Source of the DNA: an uncultured Elusimicrobiales bacterium
Lineage (GTDB): Bacteria > Elusimicrobiota > Elusimicrobia > Elusimicrobiales > Elusimicrobiaceae
Direction: 5' to 3'
Length of the DNA stretch: 64,000 bases
Assembly: GCA_944324685.1 (NCBI GenBank)
Contig: CALUXG010000034.1
Coordinates: 20,868 to 84,867 of the forward strand
In this document: one piece after another, positions 63,250 through 64,000 of the stretch
Layout of the letters: every line of letters begins with the position of its first letter
How positions within the stretch are numbered: the first letter of the stretch is position 1
Notes under the pieces: generated by a model
Databases searched by the model: none
Seen by the model: only the letters and a program-made list of their open reading frames with translations
What the model was told of the DNA's origin: nothing
Made by a program: the position numbers and the translations under genes

Positions 63250-63278
63250 TTGAAAAAAATAAAAAGATTGTTTATACT
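63250..63278 (+). promoter_or_regulatory. Promoter of the candidate small RNA
   Basis: TTGAAA (63250-63255), 17-bp spacer, TATACT (63273-63278); +7 is G63285, the first base of the RNA's closing stem. Confidence 0.65.
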
Positions 63279-63284
63279 CAAACT

Positions 63285-63354
63285 GAGGGAGCCAAACAGA
63301 GAACCTATTTTTAGGGTTATGCCCCGTAAAAGGGCCAAGGCTCCCCTCTTTTTT
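63285..63354 (+). ncRNA. Candidate structured small RNA (~70 nt)
   Basis: The predicted transcript begins at GAGGGAGCC, which pairs with GGCTCCCCTC (63339-63348; one bulged C) and is followed by T6 (63349-63354). Two hairpins lie inside: AACCTA/TAGGGTT (63302-63318, one bulged G) and GCCC/GGGC (63321-63335). Start, stem, inner hairpins and terminator fit together with nothing left over. No ORF with a ribosome-binding site is present. I do not recognise it as a known RNA family. Two further hairpins with T-runs follow within 85 bp. Confidence 0.55.
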
Positions 63355-63366
63355 GCATCAGCATAT

Positions 63367-63398
63367 AAGCAGCTTGCTTCGCGGCAGCTGCTTTTTTT
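63367..63398 (+). terminator. Second hairpin-T terminator downstream of the small RNA
   Basis: AAGCAGCT (63367-63374) pairs perfectly with AGCTGCTT (63386-63393), then a T-run to 63398. Confidence 0.7.
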
Positions 63399-63411
63399 GC
63401 GGTCTTTTTGG

Positions 63412-63439
63412 AGCGGTTCGTTTCCACACCGCTGTTTTT
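63412..63439 (+). terminator. Third hairpin-T structure before tRNA-Gly
   Basis: AGCGGT (63412-63417) pairs with ACCGCT (63428-63433), followed by G and T5. From 63440 to 63499 I see only a TATAAT at 63442 without a partner -35. Confidence 0.5.
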
Positions 63440-63499
63440 GGTATAATAAATTAAATCCGCTATTGTCCTGCTGTTTTGCATGTGTGCCGAATATCTCTT

Positions 63500-63526
63500 T
63501 TGCAAAGTCTGGATTTTTTGTATAAT
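63500..63526 (+). promoter_or_regulatory. Promoter of the tRNA-Gly/tRNA-Thr/tuf unit
   Basis: TTGCAA (63500-63505), 15-bp spacer, perfect TATAAT (63521-63526), about 18 bp before tRNA-Gly. Confidence 0.6.
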
Positions 63527-63544
63527 ATACAGGACGTCCTTTTT

Positions 63545-63615
63545 GCGGGCGTAGTTCAATGGTAGAACGTCAGCCTTCCAAGCTGGTCACGTGGGTTCGA
63601 TTCCCATCGCCCGCT
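63545..63615 (+). tRNA. tRNA-Gly (anticodon TCC)
   Basis: Acceptor GCGGGCG/CGCCCGC, anticodon loop CTTCCAA (anticodon TCC) in stem TCAGC/GCTGG-like, T-arm GTGGG-TTCGATT-CCCAT, discriminator U. CCA not encoded; followed by a T-run. Confidence 0.95.
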
Positions 63616-63671
63616 TTTTTTAAGCCCGAGTCAGCTCGGTGCAAACGTTTTTGGCGTGTATGCGCCTTTAT

Positions 63672-63744
63672 GCTGGGGTAGCTCAGCCGGTAGAGCATCT
63701 CCATGGTAAGGAGAAGGTCGTGGGTTCGATTCCCATCCCCAGCT
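63672..63744 (+). tRNA. tRNA-Thr (anticodon GGT)
   Basis: Acceptor GCTGGGG/CCCCAGC, D-arm GCTC-AGCCGGTA-GAGC, anticodon stem TCTCC/GGAGA around ATGGTAA (anticodon GGT), T-arm GTGGG-TTCGATT-CCCAT. CCA not encoded. Lies just ahead of tuf, as in the tufB operon of E. coli. Confidence 0.95.
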
Positions 63745-63807
63745 TGTTTTGGAATTAACTAAACAACAGCAGTATGGCAGTAGATTAAAAACAGGAGAAC
63801 TGAACAA

Positions 63808-64000
63808 ATGGCAAAGGAAAAATTTTCGCGTTCTAAGCCGCACGTAAACGTGGGGACGATAGGACACGTAGACCATGGGAAGACGACGTTAACGACGGCG
63901 ATCACGAAGGTATTGGCCAAGGAAGGGAAAGCGAAGCCGATGGCGTACAGTGACATAGCCAAAGGCGGTGTGGTGCGTGATGCGTCCAAGATTGTGACGG
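63808..64000 (+). CDS. tuf: Elongation factor Tu, N-terminal part (3' end outside window)
   Basis: First 64 residues of the GTPase that brings aminoacyl-tRNA to the ribosome. [19 protein letters not shown] carries the P-loop GHVDHGKT. After it, where most EF-Tu proteins have APEERARGITI (switch I), the sequence reads [14 protein letters not shown]; from memory, planctomycete EF-Tu has a comparable RDPTKILTI stretch. ACAGGAG precedes the ATG. Co-transcribed with tRNA-Gly and tRNA-Thr. Confidence 0.95.
   Translation, partial: MAKEKFSRSKPHVNVGTIGHVDHGKTTLTTAITKVLAKEGKAKPMAYSDIAKGGVVRDASKIVT

Noticed and set aside
63196..63525. 109-codon open frame on the plus strand over the small-RNA region
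   Set aside because: No start with a ribosome-binding site, composition unlike the coding sequence here, and it runs through three terminator-like hairpins.
63317..63559. 80-codon open frame on the minus strand
   Set aside because: Its TTG start lies inside tRNA-Gly and its Ala/Lys-rich part is the complement of the AGCAGCT hairpin; best explained as chance.

Overview
The window looks like a chromosome segment of a diderm (Gram-negative-type) bacterium with mid-range base composition. Evidence for an outer membrane: two beta-barrel proteins, a Wza-type export lipoprotein, a TolC/RND efflux system and an HldD-like heptose epimerase. A meso-diaminopimelate peptidoglycan is indicated by dapA-asd-dapB and by the DNPR motif of MurE. 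Two orphan type IV pilin-like proteins share an almost identical N-terminal helix, a habit I associate with Elusimicrobiota. That phylum is my best guess, but it is an inference that no search here confirms. No prophage, insertion sequence or CRISPR array is visible.

Layout. 1-4.8 kb: end of gyrB, gyrA and a GH13 amylase. 5.0-12.6 kb: F-type ATP synthase operon (atpZ/I-like, atpB-E-F-H-A, hldD-like, atpG-D-C) with a heptose epimerase gene inserted between atpA and atpG. 12.8-21.9 kb: orphan pilin, glyA, a deoxyhypusine-synthase-like gene followed by an outer-membrane protein and a DoxX-like protein, then dnaX-recR-comEC and a guanine-deaminase-like gene. 21.9-27.6 kb (minus): a murein-recycling operon (AI-2E-type permease, ampG, murQ, anmK, nagZ). 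27.8-38.9 kb: a cell-surface polysaccharide region with barrel protein, glycosidase-like protein, initiating sugar transferase, epimerase, UDP-galactopyranose mutase, Wzc-like kinase broken by a frameshift, Wza-like lipoprotein, Wzy/WaaL-like polymerase and LMW phosphatase. 38.9-39.4 kb: tRNA-Val and a 154-bp tandem repeat. 39.5-49.4 kb: marC, uvrB, a biotin-ligase-like gene, a lone receiver domain, tilS, a TIGR02757 gene, murE-murD, tatD and a second pilin. 49.4-53.3 kb (minus): dapA-asd-dapB-murC. 53.4-61.3 kb: sppA, a membrane protein, and a tetR-tolC-adaptor-RND efflux operon. 61.4-64 kb: an unknown secreted protein, tRNA-Cys, a candidate small RNA, then tRNA-Gly, tRNA-Thr and the start of tuf.

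How it fits together. Much of the window is devoted to building, recycling and decorating the envelope: DAP synthesis, Mur ligases, recovery of anhydro-muropeptides, and a polysaccharide assembly machine controlled by a tyrosine kinase/phosphatase pair.

The most interesting signals are not gene families. (1) About ten genes have a -10 hexamer ending 6-8 nt before the start codon and no ribosome-binding site, so leaderless mRNAs look common. (2) The ATP synthase operon and the TetR-controlled efflux operon carry near-identical palindromes beside their promoters. (3) A T12 tract lies between the -35 and -10 boxes of a pilin gene. (4) A compact structured RNA with its own promoter and terminator lies at about 63.3 kb. 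(5) A diverged 154-bp repeat with internal inverted arms abuts tRNA-Val.
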